Below, in pieces: positions 22,767 through 34,657 of a stretch of DNA of 64,000 nucleotides. A program made the translations under genes and the position numbers. The notes below the pieces were generated by a model that was not told where the DNA came from, did not search any database, and worked only from the letters and a program-made list of their open reading frames with translations. Position 1 is the stretch's first letter. Every line of letters begins with the position of its first letter. This stretch comes from Clitopilus passeckerianus (Eukaryota; Basidiomycota; Agaricomycetes; Agaricales; Entolomataceae). The DNA lies in the NCBI GenBank assembly GCA_944990035.1, contig CALYLX010000016.1, positions 124,001 to 188,000 of the forward strand. The letters run 5' to 3'.

Positions 22767-25125
22767 ATGGACAGCCCATATCCGTTTCAACTTGTTAAGA
22801 ACAAAGAATTTCAGCAACTCTTTGCGCCAGGCAGACGGGCGTTGGATCTGGAGGCGATATGGGCGGGTCGGAAACCTGGTAAGTCAAGCCCGCTTTGGGC
22901 CTTTGGTTATTCTTTCAGATTGGTAATCTGAGAATTGTACGAAGTCAGAAATGAACGAACGTCGATCTTGATGTCAATCGCTCGCAAGAAGTACTCTAGC
23001 CCGACCAAAGATTTATCAATCCTTTTACGGCAACCTGTCGAAGTTGTGTACGAGGCAAGTCTACGGCAAAGTAGAGCTTTCAGATGACCCGAATCTTTGC
23101 AGGTTTTCGGTCATCTACATCCTCTAGACCTCTATAATATCTCGAAGTCGACCAAAACATTTGAAAGAATGCTCTCTCCACAGAAGATGTATTGGCTTTG
23201 GAACACTACCTTCGGTCGACATGAAGGAGTCATCAGCCCACCGTTACTCGTGTACGACTATCGTCAGTGGGCTGATCTACTATTTGGACCTCACATTTGC
23301 CAAGTGAGCACATGCCATAACCGTGCCGTTCTCCAATCTCATTGCTATGATGTAGAGCTGCTCTCAATATGCTACCACTGACTGGATGTGCTGGAGACGT
23401 CTATGTCAACGTTGTTTGCGGAGGAGGTGAGAGTATGCTTGATTCGCAGGTTCTCCGACTAGCTGACTTCGTTGCTGAATCAGAGACTTCCGGATAATGG
23501 ACTTCAGCTCATTACCCGAACTCGCTGAAGCTTCAAACTCCTGGACCACCAACGTGGACATCTTGGGCTACTCATTTCAACTCTTTCAGGTTCTAGTGAG
23601 AAATCCTGACTTCCCGGAAGGCTTGGAATTTCCGGTCGTGATTCCGAGAAAGCCGACCGAGCTCGGCACACTGGCAGGTAGCTCTGCTGACTATGTCATG
23701 GAAGAGTTCCAAGACTTCGTGGATCAGCTGGCTGCTTTTCATCGCTGTGGCGCTCAGTGGTATCTCGAGACACTTCTACATCGTGCCGACAGCCAAGCCC
23801 TGCTATTTACGGTGCTAGCGGTGAGTATACCTATTCGTGGCACTGTCGAAATGTCCTCACCTCAATTCTTCAAGATCATCATCAGAAACAAGGAATGGGA
23901 GGATCGCTTTGTGGGGCTACAAAAGCAGGATGACGATGAAACTGTTGGGAGAATAATCAACTGGTATGAGGGATTCAACTTTCCTCAGGCTGTCTCATGT
24001 GGTGACACCTCAGTACCAGGACAAAATCACAACTGGCGTCGGATGTTTACACCACAGAGGACATGCGTCGCCTATTCTGCTTCCGGCCACTAGACAAACT
24101 CTGGAGCATCTTGGGCGCTGAAAAACGTCACCCACTTCGGTACCTTCGACGCGGTACGTTCCCTTCGACTCTTGCGGCGGCACATGTCCTCATGAACTCA
24201 GTTTGGAAGCAATATATTCCAAACATACAGCTAAAACTCGACGCCCTTAGAGCCCGGCGGCTACAGGAAGAGGAACAAATCCGACTCCGTAAACGAAGAT
24301 CAGGTTTAATTGAAATCAGAGAGGACATGGATGACGATGATGAATTCTGGGACAATTTGCCGCCTTTCCCTGATGAATCCGACCCGCCGTCTGCGGAGGA
24401 GCTCGTGCTCTATGAACCCTTCAACATTATGCTTCGGGCGCGACAGCCTGATTTCGGTGATGAACCCATGTGGGACGCCGTTTCACCTTTCCGAGTGGCC
24501 TTCAGCGCTTTTCTCAAACAGGGCAGGCCGACGACAATGAAGGCCCTGGCCAAGATATCCCCCATGATCGAGCTCCCTCGGTGTATACAGAGCTACCCGA
24601 AGATGCGAATCAACTCCACTTCTGCCGTGTTTTACTGCGTAGGCTGCCATCAACGAGATTCCTCCCTCGTCAGGCCTGGCCATAGCAGGGTAGTCGTGCC
24701 TCCAGCGAGAAGGAAGGCTTTGGTTGGATGGGATGCCGTAGTGCGCCATATGGTCTGTGAGCTGCTGGTGCTTCCACATCCTATCCGTATTCATGAACAG
24801 GCCTGTCACGCTTTGACCTCTGCCATTCTTCTTTACGGGCAGGACCCAGAGCAGGTGGACGAGACGAGAATCCAAGGGACCGCGCGTCATGTTCGATTGG
24901 CATGTTTGAGGTGTCCGGAGATCATTAGATCTGGAATGGCGATGCAATGGAAGGATTGTGTAGGGCTTTCGTTGTGTCCTCTGCCTGTCCATATATTGAC
25001 CTCTCATCTCGTAGCGTGACCATATACTGCTTTTCCAGGACGATCCGGCCCATGTATCCCCCACTTGGAGAAAAGTGGTATTAAAGAACGTGATTAGGCG
25101 GGACATTGCTACTGTATTCCTGTAA
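22767..25125 (+). CDS. F-box protein with C-terminal cysteine motifs (copy B)
   Basis: Nine exons (22767-22878, 22945-23054, 23103-23303, 23356-23426, 23484-23820, 23875-23963, 24020-24153, 24202-24959, 25015-25125) join in phase to 640 aa. The F-box spans about residues 69-110: PVEVVYEVFGHLHPLDLYNI and SKSTKTFERML. A small Cys cluster follows (SCSQY...WMCWRRLCQRC). The C-terminal third has VFYCVGC, RIHEQACHA and a closing LACLRCPEIIRSGMAMQW block, which looks like a metal-binding unit. The F-box should contact Skp1 in an SCF ubiquitin ligase; the C-terminal part would then be the substrate side (inference). The second intron (23055-23102) has a GC donor (GAG|gcaagt). Copies A and C fix the exon edges there. 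The neighbours are its decayed twin upstream and a BTB gene downstream. Confidence 0.8.
23055..23102 (+). other. GC-AG intron in F-box copy B
   Basis: The donor reads GAG|gcaagt and the acceptor ttgcag|GTT, giving a 48-nt intron inside the F-box. Copies A and C have an intron at the same place with ordinary GT donors. Splicing here joins PVEVVYE to VFGHLHP exactly as in copy C. Confidence 0.75.
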
Positions 25126-25294
25126 TTTATATATTCGTAATACAAGAAGAATTAAACGGCGCTTATACTGTCCGATATCGAGGGCGCCAATCGATTGTTC
25201 CTACTTGCACAGTTTGATGAACGCAATAACGCCTTCCTTCCCTCCACCACATCTTCGTACAGACTATCCAACTGCAGTGGCCAACAGCACGACC

Positions 25295-26218
25295 ATGTCT
25301 TCGAGTCCGGAATGTAAGTAGACCAACTTGTGCTCACTGAACGTAAACGCGTAACTTACCTCTTTTGTGCTTCCCAGTCTGCGACAACGATGCGGACATC
25401 ACATTCAAATCCTCCGACAATATCGCCTTCAAAATCCACTCCAAGTACCTTGTCGGTGCGGGAGGGTTCCCTCCGTCTGAATTCGTAGCAAAGGACGAAA
25501 CAGTGGAGCTATCGGAAGACAGCGAGACTCTGAAATATCTGTTCTCGTTTATGTACCCTCGGCGCCACCCTGACATCAGAACAATGCATTTCGACCTCTT
25601 CCTCAAGCTCGCAGAAGCGGCGGAGAAGTACGAAGTATTTGCTGCCATGAGTATATGTGGTATTCGAATTCAGTCCGTCACTATTCTTTGAAGCTTTGAC
25701 CAAGTCTAATTCGTGGTAATGCAGGGACTTTATCAAGGACCATCCTTTCCAGCTCTTTCTATTTGCGTATAAGCATAGTTACGACGAACTACTTGCCTTG
25801 ACTGCACCATTACTTCTTGATAAGCCACTGCCTGACATGACCGAAACGCTGCCGGCGGACCTCGTCCAACCTTGGGTATGTCCTTCCAAAGGAAATTCGT
25901 GGCAATGCTTTTGTTGACCCGGATTCGAAACAGATCAAGTATTACGAGCATTGGAGACAGGCAGTCCTAAGGACATTCACGCAATCACTCCGTCCAGGTG
26001 AAACCACACGTTGCGAGATATGTGCTACAACTCTTTCCTCCGCGATGTACTCCTTCTATTCAATCCCGCAGTCATGGGGTTCGACTAGCTCGATGCTGGA
26101 CAACATTGAACCAGGCTTTAGAGGAAGGACCCATTTCACGTTTGAGGTATTCAAACGCCAACTTGAGAAGAATTTGGGCGGAATTCCGCCTTTTGATAAA
26201 TTCTTGCGTCAGAAATAA
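25295..26218 (+). CDS. BTB/POZ domain protein (paralogue 4)
   Basis: Exons 25295-25313, 25378-25672, 25725-25875 and 25934-26218 join in phase to 249 aa. The BTB core runs from DADITFKSSDNIAFKIHSKYL through GGFPPSEF, LSEDSETLKYLFSFMYPRRHPDI to LAEAAEKYEVFAAMSIC. The second half has HPFQLFLFAYKHSYDELL, LVQPW (intron directly after), YYEHWRQAVLRTF, a short Cys pair (CEIC) and the tail GGIPPFDKFL. Intron positions and phases are those of the other BTB copies. The second intron donor, ca|gtccgt, is a poor match to consensus but is forced by the frame. The gene is flanked on the left by F-box copy B and on the right by a duplicate of B's last exon, so it sits inside a local duplication. A Cul3-adaptor role is inferred from the family only. 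Confidence 0.8.
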
Positions 26219-26307
26219 TATGTATGCAATAGTCAGTTGAGTACTGAATGGGGAAATATATAGCTACAATAATGTGTGTCAACGAAAGTTCACAAGCACC
26301 TCTTAGA

Positions 26308-26535
26308 GAGCCCAGATACCGGACATGTGGCGTCATGAAAACAGGCGATGCAGTGGAAGGATTGTGTAATACTTTTGTCGTCTCCTCTGCTTGTTTGATA
26401 TATTGACCCCCTCTCATCTTGTAGCGTGACCATATTATGCTTTTCCAGGACAACCCGGCTCATGTAACCCCAGCTTGGAAAAAAGTAGTGTTGAAGAGCG
26501 TGATCAGGCGGGATATTGCTACTGTATACATGTAA
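26308..26535 (+). pseudogene. duplicated 3' fragment of the F-box family
   Basis: From 26345 the DNA follows F-box copy B from its GCGATGCAATGG stretch to the stop codon, including the intron (26366-26424) and the whole 37-codon last exon (26425-26535). The exon reads RDHIMLFQDNPAHVTPAWKK and IRRDIATVYM, against RDHILLFQDDPAHVSPTWRK and IRRDIATVFL in B. Similarity fades leftwards at about 26308. No F-box or upstream exon is present, so the fragment cannot make the protein. The last exon is still open, which suggests a recent event. Confidence 0.78.
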
Positions 26536-26653
26536 TATAGATACCAAACTACTTGAGAATAGCATCGTAGTCTAATAAATTCCTGCGCGTCATCCTTCCA
26601 CGTGCTTCCCGCCGATCGGCACAACGCCGACGGATATTCCTCAAAGCCGCAAA

Positions 26654-29600
26654 TTACCCAAGGGACAGAGGAACTCGGGATATATCCAATAAAATGACCC
26701 GACCGTTTGCACACCCTACAGCAAGGTGAGTCCCATTGACCGCGAAGGTGCACACGTCAAAGTCTGGGGGGAACCAGCAAAATGGAACTTCATCCCATTG
26801 CGCGACCGAGTCTGCGTTGACTTCCACGCGTGACTTTTCCACCCGACATCGCACGTCAGAAGAGTCAGCTGTCCGTCGAAGCCCAGCAGAGAAAAGCCCA
26901 GATAGGGATGGTTCGTATCGCTGGACTAGGATGAATATGTTGAAATCGGGGCGTGAGGCCCTCATGTTGAAAACCGGGGATAAGAGTTTGTGCGAGTCAT
27001 TGGTGTATTGGTAAACCCGAGTTTCTGCTACGATGTCCCAGACTTGGATGGTGTTGTCGCTGGAGACGGATACTAGATTCAGGCCGTCGGGGGAAAATGT
27101 GATTGATGTGACCCAATCATTGTGGCCTCGGAGGGTAGTAACGTCCTCAAACGTCCTGGTGTCGTGAAGCCGGATTGTGTGATCATAGGACGCAGATGCC
27201 AGCCTTGAATCGTCCGGAGAAAATGCAACAGACGTGACTTGCGCATCATGGCCTTCGAGGCTGTTGAGGCAATCGCCAGTCTGGCTGCTCCATATACGAA
27301 CGATCCCGTCGTCACCTCCCGTCGCCAATCTGGACCCATTCCTCGAGAATGTGATAGAGTTCACCTCATCCTCGGGACCAGTGAAAATATGGATGCGCTC
27401 GTATGTGCAAGCGTCCCATAGGTACGCGTGTCCATCTACGGCTGCCCAAGCCAGCATCAATCCATCGTCCGAGAAGGTGACAGAGGTAATGGGGGCTGCC
27501 TCGGAGTCATCGCCTGTCTCTAGTTTTCTAATATGGGCACCCGTCCGTCCGTCCCACACCCTAATTTGCCCGTCATGGGAGGCCGATGCAAATTTTGAGC
27601 CATCAACGGAGAATGCGACGGAGCTGACAACATTGGAGTGGTGATAGAGGATATGGGAAGGATCAATGTTTTGGCTGTCCCAGATTCGAACTGTGCCGTC
27701 GCCAGAACCAGATGCAAGCCGCGTATTATCAACGGAATATGCCACAGATGTGACACATTCACTATGGCCCCGGAGGGTCGTGATATATACACCGGTCCGA
27801 TTGTCCCACAAATATATCCCACTGTCATCGCAGCCCGAGGCGAGCGTGGCGTTGCATTTTGAGAATGCGATACAATTGACCTGATCTGCACAGTCTTCCG
27901 TCTGGAGGGTACGGATGTGACCGCCCGTCCTTCCGTTCCAAACCTGGACTGTCCCATCGTGAGATGCTGAGGCTAGGTTTGAACAATCCGCCGAAAACGC
28001 AATGAAAGGCACTTGATCAGTGTGCTTGCTCATCGTGGCGATTAGGGTCGCGGCAACGCCATTCCATTGATAAAGCCGAATGAAATGCCCTGTATCATCA
28101 TGAGAGGCCAAAGCAAATCTTGACCCATCGGTGGAGAATGCGAGGTAATCGACGTTTGAGTGACAGTCGATGGCATTGAGTGAAGCGCCAGTCTTTCCGT
28201 TCCAAAGCTGAACTGTCTGGCCGGAAGAAGATGCCAGCTTTAGGCCATTGCTTGAGAAAGCCACCGACGTAACATGAGATGAGTGGTGAAGAGTAGCGAT
28301 ATGGGTTCCTGTTATGCCATCCCAGATTCGTGCAGTGCAGTCGTCTGAAGCGGAAGCAAGGCGCAAACCATTGTTTGAGAATGCAAGCGCCGTGACGAGG
28401 TCCATATGCCCCTCAAGAGTAGTGATGAGAGTGCCGGTAACACCATCCCACATTCGAATGGTGCAATCGTGCGAGGCCGAAACGAGTTTTGAGCCATCGC
28501 TTGAGTACGCCACGGAGTTGACCCAACCCTCATGGTCCGTCAATGTCGTAATTGTCGCGTCCCATGTGTTTCCAATCCCCGACACGACCCGTAAACCGTC
28601 TATCCCGACAGAGAGTCTAGCCAATGCCGTATGTAGAGGGATAAATGGGATCGCCGACCGGTACATATGCACCGATGAAAGCCGGATGACCGCATCACTC
28701 TGCTGCACGAATCGGTATGCATCGTTAATGATTTCTTGCAGGAGGTCTTTCTCCATCCAGTGAGACGATTGCACCTAACGATTGATAAGCGTCTAATAGT
28801 GGCCATTTTGTTACTTGGCACTCACGAGGGTTCTGCGCGCCTTTTCAAGACTAGAATAGGCGGTGTCAAGTCGATTGAGGCTATTGAGTAACTCCAGCCA
28901 TGCAAAGAGATGGTGAGTAGCCCATTCGTGGAGAAGATCCCGTGTCTCAGGATCTTCAAGCTCTCCTGCATGGAGGTGTGACGCCCAATGCTTGCAGGCG
29001 TAAGCAAGCTCCTCGGTGATATTTTGTTCTCGAGGATGCTTGGTATCTGCTTCATCCATGTACCATTGTTCTGGACCAAGCTTTCGTATGTTTTGTTTCA
29101 AGAGGCGAATCATGATACGAAGGGACAGTTTGGCTATTTCTGAATGATGGGTAGTTGGGGCAATGCGCAAACGGAGACCAGTCTCCAGTCCGTCTTCAGC
29201 AATTTTCCCAACGGCGAGTGACCTTCTGATACGTGTTTCGCTGGTGATAAAATCGGGGAATGATTTATGGTGCACGCGAAAGATCAGTTCAGGGCCACTA
29301 GGAGCAATAAGGGAGTGTAAATGTTCCAGAGCTCCTTCAATGTAATTGGCATCCACGTCGAGTAATGTAGCAAGAGCCTTGCAGGAAAGAGGGTTTTGTA
29401 GCACGAGTACTGCTCCAAGGACGACTTGATAGCGCCTGAACCACTCGTCGTCAAGCTCATCATGGTCTTCAGGGAGCGCCGACCGAAGAATCTGGATATA
29501 AAACCTATCCATTGCGTCTGTTTTGCCAGAGCCAGTGAAGTCTATGGGCGAAACACCCTCCAGAAGACGAGCAAGCTGTCTTTCTGGGTCGGATCTTTTG

Positions 29601-30874
29601 CTATCTAAGATGAACTTGGTGGCAGTGGAAGCGATAATGAAGAGTTTCCCGCAAACTCCGTGAAGGATCCTCATATCCTGGTCGGTTGGTTGCCAAGGCG
29701 GGTTCAATCTGGGAAGTAGGTTTTGAACTTGCCCGGCCGACAGGCAAAAATTGAGGAAGAGGCGGATATCTGATTGGACAATCATGTCATCGATCTCATG
29801 CAGATGAAATCTTTCATGATTATGGTCTTGGTCGAGTACATCTCGTATATGGAATTCGGGGCGAGCTGTAACGAAGAATCGCAGCTGCGGCATAGTTTGG
29901 ATGTGTTGGGCGAGTAGGGTGAGGAGCGTTTTTGCTTCTTGGTCATCGCACTCGTCGAGGGCGTCAACCACGACCAGAATCGGTGGTCTCGGTTGAGACA
30001 GTAAGTCCTGGAGAGGCTCGACAATTAGAAGCGAAATCTGTTGTTGGAGGGTTCGATTGGCAGCGTCCGGATTTTCCTGCAATGCTTCATTGATTCGAGA
30101 AGCGAATGCCTCATTATAACGAGCGAGATGGAACGCGAGGGTGGGGAAGAAGCGTCTTGCAGTCTTTCTATGGTCTTCGTCCCTCGAGAAGAAAAAGCTT
30201 GCTCCAAGAATACCGTCTTGTGCCGCTAGCTCTGCTATCGTTTGTGCAATCGTTGATTTTCCGATTCCAGCGACTCCATCCAAGACGTATACGGGGGCCC
30301 TCCCATCATCCCCGATTGACCAGCTCTTGATGTTGCTGATTAGTTGGACGCGGGTGCCTTCAAAACAACGGGAACGTTGGTTCTTTGAGGATGTATACGA
30401 GTCGTAGGCGGCCTCGACAGGCTCGAGTAAAGACCTGAGTTCTTTCTAAGTGCCTGCAGCTATCAGCGTTGATCATAAGAGAGATAACCAGCGAAACACT
30501 AACCAACACTGGCGGCCCTTCTGTTAAATTTCCTCCAACGATATAGAGTTTGACGTCCCGATTCGCCTTTATCTTGCTGTTCTCGATCGTAGCAACCACC
30601 GCTGGCTGGGTACGAGCATCACTATGAGTACCGGCTTCAAGCAGGAATACATCTTCGGCGCCATGTGAAGTGCTACTTGGGCCGGCCAGACTAGCTCCGG
30701 AAGTAGAACCCTGCTGGGGGGTCTCAGATAAGCCTCCTCTCTGCAGAAAGGATGATACGAACTCACCGCTCTCACCGCTTTTTTTGGAGGCCGTTTCTTG
30801 ACGATCGTCGCAGTTCCGGTCAGGTCAGGGCTGCTACCACGTTTCCTCTTATTACGAGGTCGCAGATTGTACAT
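26654..30874 (-). CDS. NACHT-WD40 NLR-like protein
   Basis: Exons 30874-30767, 30710-30504, 30445-28826 and 28774-26654 join in phase to 1351 aa. The N-terminus is basic (RPRNKRKRG, KKRPPKK) and looks like a bipartite nuclear-import signal; a Ser/Gly-rich stretch and KLYIVGGN follow. Then come LLEPVEAAYDSYT and the NACHT ATPase: Walker A LDGVAGIGKSTIAQT and Walker B PILVVVDALDECDDQE, with RFFVTARPEFHIRDVL downstream. A helical linker (SFPDFIT, YACKHWASHL, HHLFAWLELL) leads to about twelve WD repeats ending in motifs such as IRMWDG, VRIWDS and IQVWDI, plus a degenerate last one. The WD units are divergent from each other. Fungal NACHT-WD40 proteins are linked to allorecognition and cell-death control; the trigger here is unknown. 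The start at 30874 is the first in-frame ATG. Confidence 0.92.
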
Positions 30875-31763
30875 GAGAGGTACGGCGTTCAGATCAGGTC
30901 GATAGCTGCCAGGATGAGGACACAATCAGAGGTGTGACGAGGCTGGTTTGACAACGTCTTCTGTAGTTTGGTCACCTGAGGCATTGGACGCTCAATCAGC
31001 GCTGGGCGCTCAGTGACCTTGTCGAAACAGACAGATTTTGGGCGCAATCTTCCTGAGCCCAATTGAGTAGAGTACAATAATCTGTGTTCCAACATCAGAC
31101 TGTAGTATACAATAGCGAATTTCGGCGGACTAGTCGGTTTGGGTTCCATTTGTATAGGCCTAAAGCCAAAGGTAAATATCCAGACCCATGGAGAGAATGA
31201 AAAGTTACGGCGGACCCACCTCAGCAGTCTATTTCTGGCCTTCAATGAACAGGTCCAAGGTTTTGAGAGTATGACTCAAATCTACGCTTAAACGGCACCG
31301 GGTCCTTCACGATTTGGATTGAAAGCTGGTTGAATATATATTCGGCCGGATACCCGATTCTCTTGCTCCAGCTACTTCAATTACGAATGGCTCCCGTCGA
31401 AATGGTAGAAGGTTGAGTTAGAGTGTCAGCTCACCTTCTTCTTTCGCTAGAATAGCAAGTAGCCGAGAAGCCGAACGCTCAAGGGTATATTTGCAAAGTC
31501 AGGCTGCTGGATCGTTTGGAGGAGGGATTAAAATTGCCTAACCTGTGTTAGAGAAGATGTACTAAATGCTTCGCGGTGGGACACAAAGGCGTGACCTATC
31601 GACACTCCCCCACTAAGCATATATTCCTGACTAAGTCTTCTCCTAAGCTAGCCCTGGTTTTCATCGACTGATTATGGCTCAAGCAAAGGCTTTCGTTGTA
31701 ACACGTATTAGAATAATACAATAGTCCAGATAATAAACGCATCAGATGATCTCTATACCCAAA
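30875..31763. other. intergenic stretch between NLR and NRAMP genes
   Basis: It contains the upstream region of the NLR and the 3' flank of the NRAMP gene, both on the minus strand. A 118-codon open frame near the NLR start has no recognisable content. Confidence 0.45.
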
Positions 31764-33960
31764 CTACGCCTCTCCCTTCCCAAGGCCAATCAAAGCGTAG
31801 ATATTCGCAATGATCACGAGTATGCAAATCGACCCTCCGAAAGTTGTCGCAGTCCAACCACTGCTAAAGTCCACGATTTCCTCCGAACTTCGTCCCTCCT
31901 CCTCCTTTCGCCCATGCCCATGTGCTTCTGATACGACCGGGTCATCCGCAGTCGCTTCCTCCTCCGATGGGACCCGGCGCACTGCCATGATACTTTTGGA
32001 CGATGTACACCAGATGAGCGGCACCATGATGAATGGAAGCACGATGGAAAGGATCACTTGTGAAATGACCAGGAGCTGGTCGATTCCAGACCTTCCGACT
32101 GATATTGCGACTGCCATGGAAGGGATCACAGCGATCAGGCGGGTAAACACTCGCCGAAGGATAGGCTAAGAAAAGAATCGGCTAGGGCATCGTGGTATCA
32201 AACTTAATGTGCTCACGGAGACGCGCCATCGTAGAAAGCCTTCGGAGACAGCTTGGCCAGCGACCGTAGCGATGATGGATGAGCTCTAAAATGGAACATG
32301 AGCAACCAGAATGTGATAATCAGCTGAACGAAGACATACCTGCCCAGCAGCGAGTAGGGCAATTGCAAAGAGCGTCGCGGCAGCTGGAGGCAACATGAGA
32401 AGGATGCGAAGACGACGACAGGAAGTAACGTACGTTGTCCGACAAGATCACGGATAAGGTCATAGGCATCAAACAGGCTTGCTGGGCCGCTTGAATTTTT
32501 GCCACCGCTGCCGTAAAAGAACACAGCGCTGGCGAGGACCAAGATCCTGTGGATGAAAAAAAAAACTAGGAATTTTGGATTCCAAAGGCCAAGGAGGAAC
32601 CTACAAGGAGTTGATCAAAACGGCAAAACCGAGCAGGCTGGTAACGACGTCGACAGTCCCGTGGTATATATGCGCTCTAACGAACGCATAAGGGTTATTT
32701 TCACGGTCTTCATGTCTCGCCGCCCTTGTTGCATACACGCTCTCCGGGGGTGCACGAAAGACCGCATAGAACGCACGCTTTAGCAAGCGCTTGACTATGT
32801 GGCTCGTGGCTCCTGAACTTGCCGTCACCGTGTCAGGAAGTGACTCTTCAGATGTGGTGGAAGCAGTGGAGTCGGCGTCGGGGTCTTTGGGAGGTGCTGA
32901 TATGCGGTCCTGCGTTGCGAGAGCTGAGCCCAGGAAGATGCTATGTGGCATGACCGTGGCCCCAAGGATTCCGACCGCTGGAAGAATGTCAGTATTGATG
33001 TTGCTGAAAAGTTCAACCACATACATGTATAGACTGCACCTGACGAGACGATGTGATTTGAGGGAAGGAATCCTTCAAAGGCTCGGGACCAGTCTACATC
33101 GACCTTTGCGATGATGATGGCCATGCATACAAGCACTGCTAACACCTAAAATGGAGGAAAGAATGTCAGCGCTGGGACCTTCAACCTTATCAGAGACAAC
33201 TTTACCAACGCAGCGATCAGCAGCTCAAAGAGCTTGACGGGCCTTCCTCGGAGTGGATCCCCAAGGGCCAGGAGGAGCAGAACGTCGGCGGTAGTTATCA
33301 GCACCCCGTGCCATAGCTGCAGTCTCGGGAAAAGGAGACAGAGCGCGATGGCGGAGCCCAGCAGCTCAGCAAGGTCGGTGGCGATGATAGCGACTTCCGA
33401 CAAGGCGTAGAGTGGGTAGAACACGAGCCATCGAATCTTCAACGTGTGCTGTTTTCGACTGTGAAGCAGCAGCCGGCAATGTGAAGCCAGATCTATGAAG
33501 AGATGTCAACGTCAGATAAGAGAATATTTCGTTGTTGGGCCAAACTCACCTAGCCCAGTTACGCAACCGAGTCTGCTTGCCAAAACCTGCATGTCGCGGT
33601 GAGCATCGCGAAATCGGGGCAGATCAGCGACAAAGACAAACCTGCAGAAATACTGCAAAAATTCCAGCCAGCAGAATGACGAACAGTAATCGATATCCAT
33701 ATTCCGAGCCTGCTTGCAAATCAACGCCCCAGTTTCCCCTGTTCTGATGATGAACGATGTTCTTGCAGTCCAAGACGTGGCACTTACGGGTCGAAGTAAG
33801 CCACAGCACAAACCATGCCAACCCCAGTATGTTTTTTTGCGTGGTGCATGACGGTACTCCCCACTCTCGTTGTGTGTGCCCAAAGTCGGCTCCACATCGA
33901 CCGTCTCGCCTTTTCCACTTGAACAGAATGGTCCACAACGCGACTGCTGGTCGAGGTCAT
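31764..33960 (-). CDS. NRAMP-family divalent metal transporter
   Basis: Ten exons (33960-33788, 33738-33642, 33586-33550, 33492-33206, 33145-33025, 32977-32605, 32546-32434, 32383-32340, 32285-32217, 32165-31764) join in phase to 571 aa, close to yeast Smf1. The first helix carries the metal-binding DPGN motif ([19 protein letters not shown]) and helix 6 the MPHS motif ([16 protein letters not shown]), both hallmarks of H+-coupled Mn/Fe transporters. Between them are [14 protein letters not shown] and [18 protein letters not shown] long hydrophilic Ser/Thr loop follows helix 6, and a cytosolic insertion containing [13 protein letters not shown] precedes the last helix. It is an integral membrane protein, at the plasma membrane or in endosomes. 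The long antisense-frame open reading stretches in this region are shadows. The metal preference cannot be told. Confidence 0.94.
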
Positions 33961-34657
33961 CGTGGTAATGGTTGAAGTGCGAGTTGGGACCTTCGGAAGT
34001 TACGTGGACCATTTGAACCAGGACAATGGAAGGCGCGAAACGAAGGTATGGATCCTGCCTGTGTAAGAACTGACACATTTTTAGCCTTCGGATCAGCCAA
34101 TTACATTTGACTTGGCGGCTGTCCGCCCGTCGCGTTGGGTCGTCGATGTCGTCTCAAAGCTTGATTGAGGCATGAATGTCGTCAAAAAACGCGTCGTATG
34201 CTCATCGTTGGATGGTTGCTCGTCACTGGGGTCGAGTCTGCAAAACGTTGCAAATCCGGTGTTGTGGTCCGATCAGTCAGCCTTCGCAGCCGCCAAGGCC
34301 GAGCCAATTAGGCGTGATATGATGCTTGGTATGGTCATTCTCCGCCCGGAACAGTCGGGTGGGGCAATATCGAGCTCGATAATGAATTCATTTTCGGGCG
34401 TGGTATGATAATACAAAGTTACAAAACGGATTCATGAGGGTATAATACCGGATACGGAATGCTTAGAGGCCTTGTGAAAACTGCAAAAGTCGTGATCCGA
34501 AAGAATCCGAAATCAAATCTGGTAGGTGTGATCCATTCCGAAAGTTTGGTATGGCGCGTTTGAATGAGTCGAAGCAGCAGGTGATACGAGCGCATGCGGG
34601 AATCTTGCAACGAGGTAGGAAGTTTGATTATTTTGGGTATAGTGCGGGACCTCTGTA
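33961..34657. other. intergenic stretch
   Basis: Upstream region of the NRAMP gene and 3' flank of the next minus-strand gene. No coding sequence is recognisable. Confidence 0.4.

Noticed and set aside
33512..34078. 188-codon minus-strand open frame with an early Met
   Set aside because: It is a shadow of the NRAMP first exons; the adjacent frame carries the DPGN motif and joins in phase with the rest.
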